A DNA stretch of 64,000 nt, from contig JBEEGH010000006.1 in the NCBI GenBank assembly GCA_041166745.1, positions 124,001 through 188,000 on the forward strand, in the 5' to 3' direction. Source of the stretch: DASUCS01 sp041166745 (GTDB lineage Bacteria; Actinomycetota; Acidimicrobiia; Acidimicrobiales; JACDCH01). The notes below the pieces were generated by a model that worked only from the letters and a program-made list of their open reading frames with translations, ran no database searches and had not been told where the DNA came from. The position numbers and the translations under genes are program-made. Every line of letters starts with the position of its first letter. The first letter of the stretch is position 1. Positions 1 through 7,594 of the stretch are shown piece by piece.

Positions 1-442
1 CAAGCGTCGTGAGCAATGTGTCGGTGGTCAGGCTGCGGTCGATGTCTGCGCCGGCGCTTGCTGTACCGATGTCGGCGCCGCTGCCGGATCGCCGCAGTCC
101 GTCAGTCGCCGCGGGCAGCGTCGCAGTCGTCGTCGACGGCCCGTGCTGCTCCGTCGTCGAAGTCGGCGTCGCCGGCGCGGCGGCCGCGAGCTTCTGGTGT
201 CCGCTGCTAGCGGACGACGAGATGCCAGCCGTGAACCACACGACGCTGCCGACCACCGCCAGCGCCCACCACTGGCGGCGCTGATCAGCGGGCTTCGACA
301 GGGCGAGCAGGATCAGCGGCACCGGCCAGATCAGCCAGAGCAACGCCTGGCCCCACCACGGCCAGCTGCGAAATCGGGTCCAGAGGGAAGATGCGCCCGA
401 CGCACCCTGCGCGGCCGCGTCGGAGGAGGAGGGGAAGTTCAC
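1..442 (-). CDS. Membrane protein with Thr-rich tail, N-terminal part only
   Basis: Read from the reverse strand, a GTG at 442 opens an uninterrupted frame that runs off the left edge (about 147 codons visible). The first ~20 residues are Ser/Ala-rich and cytoplasmic-looking. Two hydrophobic segments rich in Trp follow (WWGQALLWLIWPVPLILLAL, then QWWALAVVGSVVWF), and then an Ala/Thr/Ser-rich linker of the kind that tethers an extracytoplasmic domain. This frame explains the region better than the plus-strand frames, which are Arg-rich and featureless. The catalytic or binding domain lies outside the window, so no function can be assigned. The start is uncertain because no clear ribosome binding site precedes the GTG. 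Confidence 0.65.
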   Translation of the reverse strand, partial: MNFPSSSDAAAQGASGASSLWTRFRSWPWWGQALLWLIWPVPLILLALSKPADQRRQWWALAVVGSVVWFTAGISSSASSGHQKLAAAAPATPTSTTEQHGPSTTTATLPAATDGLRRSGSGADIGTASAGADIDRSLTTDTLLTTL

Positions 443-684
443 TGCTACCTGCTTGGTCCGCTCAGCAGCGTCCGTCCCGCCGCGCCCGCCTCGTGCGGAC
501 ACCGCTATTCAGACAGTTCGGATGTACCGGTGCAATAGCCCAACTGGGGCACTCGAGAACCACGGTGTAAACGTCATGCCGAGTTCAGTGTCGTACCCCC
601 AAGCCATACTCGTGGACGAGAAGCGATGAGTTCTGCGCAACGACGCCGTCTCACGTGGTGACGACCCAATTCTCTGGAGGATCC
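443..684. other. Divergent intergenic region (242 bp)
   Basis: This gap separates the leftward membrane gene from the rightward VOC gene and must hold both promoters. The only clear element is a strong ribosome binding site, GGAGG at 676-680, five bases before the ATG at 685. No repeat, RNA gene or conserved short frame was recognised. Confidence 0.4.
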
Positions 685-1098
685 ATGTCCTTTCATCCCT
701 ATCTCTTCTTCAGTGGCAACTGCCGTGAGGCGTTCACCCGGTATCACGAGATCTTCGGCGGCGAGCTGTTCATGATGCCGATGTCGGACGTACCCGAGGG
801 CACGGACGTGCCTGAAGCGCAGGCCGACCTGATCATCCACGCCGCGTTGACCATCGATGGAAACCTCCTCATGGCATCAGACGACCCCACCGGCGACGGG
901 GCGCCCGCGAGCGGGATCTCGGTCAGCTACGTCGTGAAGGACGTCGGCGAGGTCAAGCGGGTCTTCGATGCGCTGGCCGAAGGCGGACAGGTCACCGCCC
1001 CGCTGGCGGAGACGTTCTTCTCACCGATGTTCGGCATGTGCGTCGATCGGTTCGGTATCCCGTGGATGGTCAACGCCGAGGCCGCCGACGCGCCCTGA
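685..1098 (+). CDS. VOC-fold protein, PhnB/YdeN-like glyoxalase family
   Basis: This 137-residue protein opens with MSFHPYLFFSGNCREAF and continues with RYHEIFGGELFMMPM, the pattern of the PhnB-like branch of the vicinal oxygen chelate superfamily (one beta-alpha-beta-beta-beta module repeated twice). Most members are small cytoplasmic homodimers that bind a metal or act on small molecules; the substrate of this branch is usually unknown. The ATG at 685 is preferred over the frame's earlier codons because GGAGG lies five bases upstream and the domain begins at once. The gene stands alone, convergent with the cyclase-ATPase gene that ends at 1124. Family assignment is firm; any enzymatic role is inference. 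Confidence 0.85.
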   Translation: MSFHPYLFFSGNCREAFTRYHEIFGGELFMMPMSDVPEGTDVPEAQADLIIHAALTIDGNLLMASDDPTGDGAPASGISVSYVVKDVGEVKRVFDALAEGGQVTAPLAETFFSPMFGMCVDRFGIPWMVNAEAADAP

Positions 1099-1123
1099 CT
1101 CGAGACCAGGCGGTACTCGCGAG

Positions 1124-3706
1124 TCAGCGCAACGACAGTGCGCCGTTGATCAGCTCGTCGACGTCTTTCACTGCGCCGGCCTGCCAGCGCTCGTGGAACG
1201 CGTCTGCCCCGAGCCGCGATCGCAGGTCGACGATGGTGTCCTCGAGGACCGCTCGGTCGTTGGCGAACATCGTGATGCCCGACTCGTCGAGTAGCCGGCT
1301 GGCGCCGGCGATCAGTTCGGCGGCGAGCACGTCGTGGCCGCGTCGAGCAGCGTTCGTGCCGATGCCGATGATGGAGAACGCCACCCCGTCGATTGCCCCG
1401 AGCTCGATGCGGGCGCGCAGCGCGTCGATCTCGTAGCGCAGCGACTTCTCGTCGTCGCCGAGGGACGCCCAGATCTCGGCGAGGTTGCCCAGACACTGGG
1501 ATTCGTCCCACACCGCGCCGGCGGCGCGAAAGAGCTCGAACGCCGTCTCGGTGTTTTGACGGGCCGCCTCGTACTCGCCACTGATGGCGTTCGCGACTCC
1601 AAGGTTGACCAACGCGACCGCTCGCCCGCTGTCGGTGGTGGCGAGCGAGAACGCCTCGTTGAGGAGCGCCGTCGCGCGGGCCGGTTCATCCGAGCGCAGG
1701 GCGACGAGTCCTCGGCGGCCGGTGATGAGCGACAGCAGGTCCGGGTTGTCGATGCCGGCGAGGTGCGACTCGGCCTCGTCGAGCAGCGCCGCGCCGGCCG
1801 CGAGGTCGTTGAGCTCGATCCACAATGTCGCCGCCCTCGCCAGCAGGTAGGCGCGCTCGTGCGCGGGTTGCGGGAACCGGTCGAGGATGCGAGCGAGGAC
1901 CGCAACACCGCGACGGGCCTCACCCGAGGCGCGGTAGTGGTTCGCGAGGCGATCGGCGGCGCGCAGGGCCACTGCCGGGTCGACGTCGCCGGTCGTGAGT
2001 GCGGCTTCGAGGGTCGGAAGCCCGTCGTCGAGGGCGTTGCCCGTCATGAGATGCGGAAGGTCGTCGTCGCGTGCCAGTTGCAAGGCCCACTCGAGGACGC
2101 GTTCGTAGACGGGCCGCGCCTGATCGGCGGCGGCGAGCTCGGCCAGCGCGAAGGCGCGCACGCTCTCGAGCAACCGGTAACGGGTTGCGCCCGCGAGATC
2201 ATCGACGTGCACCAGCGACCGGTCGACGAGTGAGCACACGATGTCGAGCACGTCGAGCTCGTCGATGGGGTCGAAGGCGACGACCCACTCGGCCATGCGC
2301 AACGTGAACGTGCCAGCGAACACGCCGAGGCGCCGCAATACGAGACGTTCGGGTTCGGTGCAGAGCGAGTCGCTCCACGCGATCGCCGCCTCGAGTGTCT
2401 GATGGCGGCCCGAGCGGCCGGTCGAGCGCAGCACGCGGAACCGGTCGGACAGGCGGTGGGCGATGTCGTCGAGCGACAAGGCCGCGCCGCGGGCGGCGGC
2501 CAGCTCCAACGCGAGTGGCAGTCCGTCGAGGGCGCGGCAGATCGTGGCGGTGGCGGTGGCGTTGTCGGGTCCCAATCGGAAGTCGGGGCGCACGGCCGTC
2601 AGGCGGTCGACGAACAACCGCACCGACGGGCACTGCGTGAGCGCGTCGAGATCGTCGTCGGCCGCGGGCGCTTGCAACGGACCGAGGCGCACGATCCGTT
2701 CACCGTCGACGCCGATGGGGATCTGTGTCGTCACGAGGAACGACGTCGTCGACGCGGCTCGGCCTTGTTCGAGGAACGACCGCACACCGGCCACGACGTG
2801 CTCGCAATTGTCGAGGACGAGCAGGCATGGTCGCTCGTCGAGGTGGGCGGCGATGCCGTCGAGCAGTTGCGCGTCGTTGGCGACGCCGAGCGTGTCGCCG
2901 ATGGTGCGGGGCACGTCGTCGGCGTTCACGGTCTGGGTGAGATCGACGAGCCAGGCTTCGTCGAAGCGATGATCGTCGAGCAGACGTCGGGCGGCTTCCA
3001 TTGCGAGGCGCGTCTTGCCGGCCCCGCCGGCGCCGGCGAGCGTGACGACGCGCGCACCCGCGACCAGGTCGCACACCCGACCGAGCTCGAACTCGCGGGC
3101 GATAAAAGTGGACGCGTCCGTCGGCAGGTTGCCCGACGCGTCGCGGATGGCCCGCAGCGGCGGGAACTCCGTGCCGAGCCCCGGGCCCGCGATCTGGAAC
3201 AGCGGGAGGGGTTCGTCGAAGTCCTTGAGCCGGTGGGCGCCGAGCGGCAGCAGCTGCATCTCGGTCGGTACGGTCACCGCCTCGGCCGTGGCCGCGGATG
3301 CGACGATCTGCCCGCCGTGCGCGGCCGCGGCGATACGCGCCGCCTGGTGGACCGACAGCGCCACGTAGTCGTCGTTGCGGGGCGAGGCCAGGCCCGTGTG
3401 CAGTCCCATGCGCACGCGCACGCCTGAGCCGTCGCGGGCCGTGATGCCGGGGAGCTCACGTTGCGCCGTCACCGCGGCGAGCACAGCATCGGACGGATCG
3501 TGGAACGCGGCGAAGAACGCGTCGCCTTCGGTCTTCACGACGCTGCCGCGGTGACTCTCGATCGCCGTTCGTAGCGCGGCGTCGTGGGCGTCGAGCAGCT
3601 CGACGTACTCGTCGCCGAGTTGGCGGAACAGTCGCGTCGAGCCTTCGATGTCGGTGAACAGGAACGTGACGAGTCCCGCCGGAAGCGCCCGCTCGCTCGC
3701 CTTCAC
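1124..3706 (-). CDS. Class III nucleotidyl cyclase-like / NB-ARC ATPase regulator
   Basis: A roughly 860-residue multidomain protein. An N-terminal class III cyclase homology domain spans about residues 10-175, with the metal-binding aspartates in LFTDIEGST (D19) and KTEGDA (D62). An AfsR-like ATPase follows, with Walker A GAGGAGKT at about 225-232 and a Walker B LLVLDNCEH near 290. The rest is helical, TPR-like repeats to the C terminus. Where catalytic cyclases have Asn before the AxR motif (VNxAAR) this protein has His (VHQAAR), so cyclase activity is doubtful. No C-terminal DNA-binding domain is visible. GTG at 3706 is chosen because the cyclase domain starts ~10 residues later; the frame stays open to 3784. 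Ligand and output are unknown. Two related genes lie at 12201 and 21709. Confidence 0.85.
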   Translation of the reverse strand: MKASERALPAGLVTFLFTDIEGSTRLFRQLGDEYVELLDAHDAALRTAIESHRGSVVKTEGDAFFAAFHDPSDAVLAAVTAQRELPGITARDGSGVRVRMGLHTGLASPRNDDYVALSVHQAARIAAAAHGGQIVASAATAEAVTVPTEMQLLPLGAHRLKDFDEPLPLFQIAGPGLGTEFPPLRAIRDASGNLPTDASTFIAREFELGRVCDLVAGARVVTLAGAGGAGKTRLAMEAARRLLDDHRFDEAWLVDLTQTVNADDVPRTIGDTLGVANDAQLLDGIAAHLDERPCLLVLDNCEHVVAGVRSFLEQGRAASTTSFLVTTQIPIGVDGERIVRLGPLQAPAADDDLDALTQCPSVRLFVDRLTAVRPDFRLGPDNATATATICRALDGLPLALELAAARGAALSLDDIAHRLSDRFRVLRSTGRSGRHQTLEAAIAWSDSLCTEPERLVLRRLGVFAGTFTLRMAEWVVAFDPIDELDVLDIVCSLVDRSLVHVDDLAGATRYRLLESVRAFALAELAAADQARPVYERVLEWALQLARDDDLPHLMTGNALDDGLPTLEAALTTGDVDPAVALRAADRLANHYRASGEARRGVAVLARILDRFPQPAHERAYLLARAATLWIELNDLAAGAALLDEAESHLAGIDNPDLLSLITGRRGLVALRSDEPARATALLNEAFSLATTDSGRAVALVNLGVANAISGEYEAARQNTETAFELFRAAGAVWDESQCLGNLAEIWASLGDDEKSLRYEIDALRARIELGAIDGVAFSIIGIGTNAARRGHDVLAAELIAGASRLLDESGITMFANDRAVLEDTIVDLRSRLGADAFHERWQAGAVKDVDELINGALSLR

Positions 3707-3786
3707 CGCACCGAAACTACTTCCGGGCGGAGGTTTGCCAGTCGACTCCGTGTCCGATCCGGGCCGACCCCGGGTAGGCAGCAACG

Positions 3787-4473
3787 ATGGACGTAGCGCA
3801 AGGAACGATCGTCGTGTGGTCTGACATCGCCTGCCCGTGGGCGACGCTCGCGGTGCACCGGTTGCACGAGGAGCGCATTCGACTCGGTCTCTACGGGCGA
3901 GTCGTGCTCGACCATCGAGCGTTCCCGTTGGAGTTGGTCAACGGCCGGTGCACGCCTCGCCGGGTGTTGGCCGCCGAGGTGCCGGTCGTCGGCGCGCTCG
4001 AGCCGGACTTCGGTTGGCAGGTGTGGCAGGCGCCCGAGTCCGAGTGGCCGGTCACGATGCTGCTGGCGCTCGAAGCCGTGCAGGCGGCGAAGGACCAGGG
4101 GTTGGAGGCGTCCGACGCGTTGGATCTCGCATTGCGGCATGCCTTCTTCGCCGAGAGCCGCTGCATCTCGATGCGTCACGTCGTGCTCGACGTCGCATCC
4201 TCGGTGCCGGAGCTCGACTGCGACGCGCTGGCCAAGGCACTGGACAACGGGACCGCCCGGCACGCGGTGATGCAGCAATGGCACGAGGCCGTCGACGGCC
4301 CGGTGCAGGGGAGTCCACATCTCTTTCTCTGCGACAGGACCGGGACCGGGAACGACGTCGCCAACCCGGGCATCACGATGCACTGGGAGGGCAAGCCCGG
4401 CCAGGGCTTCCCGGTGGTCGACGCCGACGACCCGTCGACCTACGAACAGCTCCTGCAGCGATCGCTCGGCTAG
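3787..4473 (+). CDS. DsbA-family thioredoxin-fold protein (FrnE-like)
   Basis: A 228-residue protein whose N terminus, IVVWSDIACPWATLAVHRL, matches the DSBA/2-hydroxychromene-2-carboxylate isomerase fold: strand, active-site loop SDxxCPW, then helix. Only one cysteine is in the loop (CPW rather than CxxC), so a classical disulfide oxidase mechanism is unlikely. Relatives include glutathione-S-transferase kappa-like and FrnE-like proteins. The long helical insert (about residues 40-170) and the SPHLF cis-Pro-type segment near 178 fit the family. The protein is cytoplasmic, with no signal peptide. It is divergent from the cyclase-ATPase gene across ~80 bp. The biological substrate cannot be told from the sequence. 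Confidence 0.8.
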   Translation: MDVAQGTIVVWSDIACPWATLAVHRLHEERIRLGLYGRVVLDHRAFPLELVNGRCTPRRVLAAEVPVVGALEPDFGWQVWQAPESEWPVTMLLALEAVQAAKDQGLEASDALDLALRHAFFAESRCISMRHVVLDVASSVPELDCDALAKALDNGTARHAVMQQWHEAVDGPVQGSPHLFLCDRTGTGNDVANPGITMHWEGKPGQGFPVVDADDPSTYEQLLQRSLG

Positions 4474-4500
4474 CGGCGGATCGCCGTAGGAGCGCGACCG

Positions 4501-4914
4501 CTACTGAGGCAGCGGGTCCGGTCGCGTCAGCGCCCGGTAGAGCTGGCCGCCTTCGCCGAGCCCGCCCCAGTGCTCGACGATCTTGCCGCCATCGACCCGC
4601 CACATCTCCACGTGCTGCACGGTGGCCTCACGTCCCGTCGGCGCGACGCCGAAGATCTCGCCGACGTGACGCACTCGATGGGTCGAGCGATGCACGACGA
4701 AGTCGCCGTCGGCGATGAGATCGCTGGACACCTGGTCGAGGAACTCGAGGGCGGCGAAGAACCGACCCTGACGCGCGCCGGTGTGGGCGAGGTCGCCGTC
4801 CCAGGTGTGCGACCAGTAGCGGTCGTCGAAGCATTGCTCGATGACCTCCATGTTCCAGTCCCCGTCCTTGGCGCCGTGGTCGAGGAACAGCCGCACCACT
4901 TCCTTTGGCTCCAT
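4501..4914 (-). CDS. SnoaL-like (NTF2-fold) ester cyclase-type protein
   Basis: A 137-residue single-domain protein. The pattern EVVRLFLDHGAKDGDW early and VEMWRVDGGKIVEHWG late is the signature of SnoaL-like proteins of the NTF2 superfamily, which include polyketide cyclases, ester cyclases and many uncharacterised enzymes with a small hydrophobic pocket. It is the last gene of a minus-strand operon: tetR (7044), a DinB-type enzyme, an MBL-fold protein, then this gene six bases after the MBL stop. The operon is probably under the adjacent TetR regulator, so a role in handling a small hydrophobic compound is plausible but inferred. Confidence 0.82.
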   Translation of the reverse strand: MEPKEVVRLFLDHGAKDGDWNMEVIEQCFDDRYWSHTWDGDLAHTGARQGRFFAALEFLDQVSSDLIADGDFVVHRSTHRVRHVGEIFGVAPTGREATVQHVEMWRVDGGKIVEHWGGLGEGGQLYRALTRPDPLPQ

Positions 4915-4920
4915 CTCGAC

Positions 4921-5643
4921 TCAGCCGGCGTTGGCCAGCCGGCGGTCGTAGTCGTCGGCCAGCGCGAGGAGCGCCTTGCCGCCGTCGCCGGAGTACGTCG
5001 AGCCGTGCATGATCGCGATCAGCGTGGGCTCGAGCTCGGCGAGGCGGCGGATGGTCGGCGCGGTGTTCGGCGTGAGACCGGTCTGGCCGAAGACGTCCTC
5101 GGCTTGCGCGGCGCCGTCGAGCAGATCGCCGGTGGACACCGCGGGACCGTCGCCGAGCTGCGTGAAGATGTCGCCGCTGAACAGCGTGCCGGTGGTCTCC
5201 TCGTAGAGCACGTGCGCGTCCCAGCCGTGGGGCACATGGGGCGTGTCGATGCTGCGGATGCGCTTGCCGCCGATGTCCATGACCTCGTCGGGACCGAGCG
5301 GCCGCGGCTCGCGGTCGGCGAGGTCGTTGATCGACACCATGCAACCGAGTCCGGTGTGGGCGATCTGCGCGTTCGGCGCCGCGGCGAGGAAGAGGTTCAT
5401 CGCGCCGCACTCGTCGGATTCGAGATGGCCGAAGGTGATCCAGCGCAGCCGCTCGACCGGCATCACGGTGGCGATGGCCTCGGATACGAGCGGGAACATC
5501 GCCCGCGGTCCGGTGTGGAAGATCAGCGGCTCGTCGGCGTCGACGAGGAACTGGTTGAAGGTGAAGCCGGTCGGTCCGATGTCGGGGACGAACGTGGACA
5601 GGCGGTAGATGTGATCGGCGATCTCGTCGACGTTGGTGGCCAT
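4921..5643 (-). CDS. Metallo-beta-lactamase-fold, flavodiiron-like oxygen-binding protein
   Basis: A 240-residue cytoplasmic protein of the metallo-beta-lactamase fold. The metal motif HLESDE replaces the usual HxHxDH and resembles the diiron site of flavodiiron and ODP-type proteins (His, Glu, Asp). Later ligands are visible as TPHVPHGWDAH, the bridging Asp in LFSGDIF and the His in IAIMHGS. The family binds a diiron centre and reacts with oxygen or NO, or senses oxygen; there is no flavodoxin domain here. The ATG at 5643 gives a natural start (MATNVDEIADHIYRL); the open frame upstream is low-complexity. It is third in the tetR-led operon, 34 bases after the DinB-family gene. Confidence 0.85.
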   Translation of the reverse strand: MATNVDEIADHIYRLSTFVPDIGPTGFTFNQFLVDADEPLIFHTGPRAMFPLVSEAIATVMPVERLRWITFGHLESDECGAMNLFLAAAPNAQIAHTGLGCMVSINDLADREPRPLGPDEVMDIGGKRIRSIDTPHVPHGWDAHVLYEETTGTLFSGDIFTQLGDGPAVSTGDLLDGAAQAEDVFGQTGLTPNTAPTIRRLAELEPTLIAIMHGSTYSGDGGKALLALADDYDRRLANAG

Positions 5644-5677
5644 GGAGCTGTCTCGATTCTCTGCTGGGGTGGGGACG

Positions 5678-6436
5678 TTAGAGCGGAAGTGGGTTGCTGA
5701 GTACGCCGGTGCCGGTGAGACGACCGGAGAGCGTGCGGACGAAGTCGAGGGCGTCGATCTCGACGCGCTCGCCGTCGGGCTCTCCATCGGGGGCGTAGGA
5801 GAACTTGCCGCCGGCCGGGCCCTCGAGCACGAGCTCGAACGGCTGGCGGTAGATGTCTGCCCACTCGCCGACGATGTCGGCGACGAGCCGGCCGTCGTGG
5901 TCGGCGGTGAGGTGCATCGGCCGGCCGATGGCGGCGTGGACGTCGATGCGATGGGCCCACACGTCGCGCGTGAAGCCGACGTCGAGCAGGTACTTCAGCG
6001 ATGTCCAACCGATCGGCGGACCGAACGGGATCGGCAGGTGCCGCATCGGCGGCGGCGTGCGCCACCGGCCCTTCACGGCCTTCGGACCGATCGCTTGGAG
6101 CTGCGCGACGAGCTCGTCGTTCGACAGATGATCGCGCTCGCGGATCTGCAACTCATTGAGGCCGTCGACCCAGTGGTGCGAATCGATCTCCTTGTTGAGT
6201 GGGAGTCCCTTGCGGAACTGGTGCATGAACTGCCGGACCGACGCCTGCGCGTCGCCCGAGCCGAGGACGTGCAGCACCATCTTGCGAACGTCCCACCCGG
6301 TGCAGTCGGTCGGCGTCGCCCATTCGTCGGGCGTGAGCGATGCCGCCATCTCGGCGAACCGCACGAACTCCTCCCCGGCGAGGACGCGGGCTTCGGGCCG
6401 CTTGATGCGTGCGCCGGTTGTGCTGGTTGCGTTCAT
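5678..6436 (-). CDS. DinB-family / maleylpyruvate isomerase-like enzyme
   Basis: A 252-residue protein of the mycothiol-dependent maleylpyruvate isomerase-like group (TIGR03083 type). The N-terminal DinB-like helical bundle contains the characteristic CTGWDVRKMVLHVLGS segment (about residues 47-62), including a His expected to bind metal, and a second helix pair with VGFTRDVWAHRIDVHAAIG supplies further ligands. Known members use mycothiol as thiol cofactor in isomerisation or transfer reactions; the substrate here is unknown. The ATG at 6436 overlaps the tetR stop (ATGA), so the two are translationally coupled. It probably takes part in detoxifying or metabolising whatever ligand the TetR senses. 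Confidence 0.83.
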   Translation of the reverse strand: MNATSTTGARIKRPEARVLAGEEFVRFAEMAASLTPDEWATPTDCTGWDVRKMVLHVLGSGDAQASVRQFMHQFRKGLPLNKEIDSHHWVDGLNELQIRERDHLSNDELVAQLQAIGPKAVKGRWRTPPPMRHLPIPFGPPIGWTSLKYLLDVGFTRDVWAHRIDVHAAIGRPMHLTADHDGRLVADIVGEWADIYRQPFELVLEGPAGGKFSYAPDGEPDGERVEIDALDFVRTLSGRLTGTGVLSNPLPL

Positions 6437-7044
6437 CGCTTGCTCCTTGCTTGCTGTGAACGGACTTGTTTCGAACGGAGGATCGCATCGTCGACGTAGA
6501 GATCGATGAGACGGTTGAGGTGACGGGTCCAACGGTTGCCGCCAGGATCGTTGCTGAGCTGTCCCTCGACGAGTCCGGCCGTCATGGCGATGATGCAGTC
6601 GATGTCGCCCTGCGCGGTCACGCCGGCTTCGTGCATCAACTTGCCGACTCGCCCGAGTGCGTCCTCCGCGAGTGCGTACGACTCCGGCGACGGCACGAAC
6701 CCGGGGACGTGTCGCTGGAACAGCAGCTCGTACCGCGCTGGGTCCTCCACCGCGAACGCGACGAACGTGCCCAGGTACTGCTTGAGCGCGGCGCGGGGTT
6801 CACGGACGACCTTCAGTGCTTCGAACCGGTCGAGCAGTTGCCGGTTGCCGTCAGCGAACATCGCGTCGTACAGCGCGTGCTTCGAGTCGAAGTACTCGTA
6901 GAGCGACGGCTGGCGCATCCCGACCTCGCGGGCGAGGGCGTGCAACGAGACCCCGGCGATGCCGTGCTCCTGAGCGAGCCGCCACGCCGCGTCCACGATC
7001 GACGCCACCTTGGCCTCTCGCCGCTCGGCCACCTTGCTGGCCAT
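6433..7044 (-). CDS. TetR-family transcriptional regulator
   Basis: A 203-residue protein with a classic TetR N-terminal DNA-binding domain: a helix with IVDAAWRLAQEHG, then the helix-turn-helix VSLHALAREVGMRQPSLYEYF (about residues 30-50), followed by the SKHALYDAMF segment. The C-terminal ligand-binding half (about residues 70-195) is helical and not diagnostic of a particular inducer. It is the first gene of a four-gene minus-strand operon. Two palindromes lie between its promoter and start codon (7066-7102), which makes autorepression very likely. The ATG at 7044 is chosen because the regulator domain starts there; the frame upstream would run through the operators. Confidence 0.93.
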   Translation of the reverse strand: MASKVAERREAKVASIVDAAWRLAQEHGIAGVSLHALAREVGMRQPSLYEYFDSKHALYDAMFADGNRQLLDRFEALKVVREPRAALKQYLGTFVAFAVEDPARYELLFQRHVPGFVPSPESYALAEDALGRVGKLMHEAGVTAQGDIDCIIAMTAGLVEGQLSNDPGGNRWTRHLNRLIDLYVDDAILRSKQVRSQQARSKR

Positions 7045-7065
7045 CAGCTCGCCCGCCGGCTGCGC

Positions 7066-7102
7066 CCTATCACTGATAGGTACTTTACCTATCGTCGATA
7101 GG
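7066..7102 (-). promoter_or_regulatory. Paired tet-operator-like palindromes in the tetR promoter
   Basis: Two 15-bp palindromes of form CCTATC-N3-GATAGG lie at 7066-7080 and 7088-7102, with centres 22 bp apart (two helical turns). The first core, CTATCACTGATAG, equals the core of the Tn10 tet operator. On the minus strand a -35-like TTGACT (7109-7104) and a -10-like TAAAGT (7087-7082), 16 bp apart, place the promoter over and between the palindromes, so a bound TetR dimer pair would block transcription of the operon starting at 7044. This is seen directly; the repressor assignment is inferred from position. Confidence 0.8.
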
Positions 7103-7109
7103 AAGTCAA

Positions 7110-7167
7110 GGGGTGGAAGAGGGGTGGTAGAGGGGTGGCAAGAGGGGTGGCAAGAGGGATGGTAAGA
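7110..7167 (+). repeat. Five G-rich 11-12 bp tandem repeats
   Basis: Five head-to-tail copies of GGGGTGGNAAGA-like units (7110-7120, 7121-7131, 7132-7143, 7144-7155, 7156-7167) fill the space between the tetR promoter and the start codon at 7175. The plus strand is almost pure purine with five runs of three or four G, so it could form a G-quadruplex. The last copies also supply the ribosome binding site of the next gene. Confidence 0.85.
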
Positions 7168-7174
7168 AACGGAC

Positions 7175-7588
7175 ATGAGCGGCGTGCAGTCGAGTGCAGT
7201 GGGTGCAGTGGGTGCAGTGGGTGCAGTGGGTGAAGCCTTCGTCCGTGCGCTCGCCGCCAAGGATGCGGACGGGTTGCGGGAGGTGTTGCAGCCCGACCTC
7301 GACTTCCGAGCGATGACGCCCGGCCGTTTCTGGGAGGCCAGCGACGTCGACACGGTCGTCGACAGCATCCTGCTCGGCCAGTGGTTCGAACCGACCGACG
7401 AGATACGCGAGTTGCTCGCGGTCGACACCGACATGGTCGGACGTCGCCACCGTGTGGGCTACCGGATGCGTGTCGAGAATCCTGACGGCGAGCACGTGGT
7501 GGAGCAGCAGGCGTACTACGACCTCAGCGACAATCGGATCTCCTGGCTGCGCATCATGTGCTCGGGTTTCATCAGCACCGCCAGCTGA
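7175..7588 (+). CDS. NTF2-like / SnoaL-like small protein
   Basis: A 137-residue protein. After an N-terminal tail made of Val-Gly-Ala repeats (about residues 7-19), the helix GEAFVRALAAKDADGLREVL and the segment LQPDLDFRAMTPGRFWEA match the start of the NTF2/SnoaL fold. The closing strands (VEQQAYYDLSDNRISWLRIM) complete the cone-shaped beta sheet. Proteins of this fold bind or isomerise small hydrophobic molecules; no catalytic Asp/His dyad could be assigned here. The gene is divergent from tetR and lies six bases before the AlkB-like gene, with which it is probably cotranscribed. Whether the TetR operators also affect this rightward promoter cannot be told. Confidence 0.8.
   Translation: MSGVQSSAVGAVGAVGAVGEAFVRALAAKDADGLREVLQPDLDFRAMTPGRFWEASDVDTVVDSILLGQWFEPTDEIRELLAVDTDMVGRRHRVGYRMRVENPDGEHVVEQQAYYDLSDNRISWLRIMCSGFISTAS
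7194..7229 (+). repeat. Four perfect 9-bp tandem repeats inside a coding region
   Basis: Four exact copies of GTGCAGTGG follow each other within codons 7-19 of the NTF2-like gene, encoding the peptide repeat (Val-Gly-Ala). Because the unit is nine bases, gain or loss of a copy by slippage would keep the reading frame and only lengthen or shorten the N-terminal tail. Confidence 0.85.
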
Positions 7589-7594
7589 GTCGCG

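Noticed and set aside
2402..3427. Long open frame on the plus strand opposite the first cyclase-ATPase gene
   Set aside because: Composition is Arg/Gly-rich with no recognisable domain, while the opposite strand encodes a clear cyclase-ATPase. It is a high-GC shadow.
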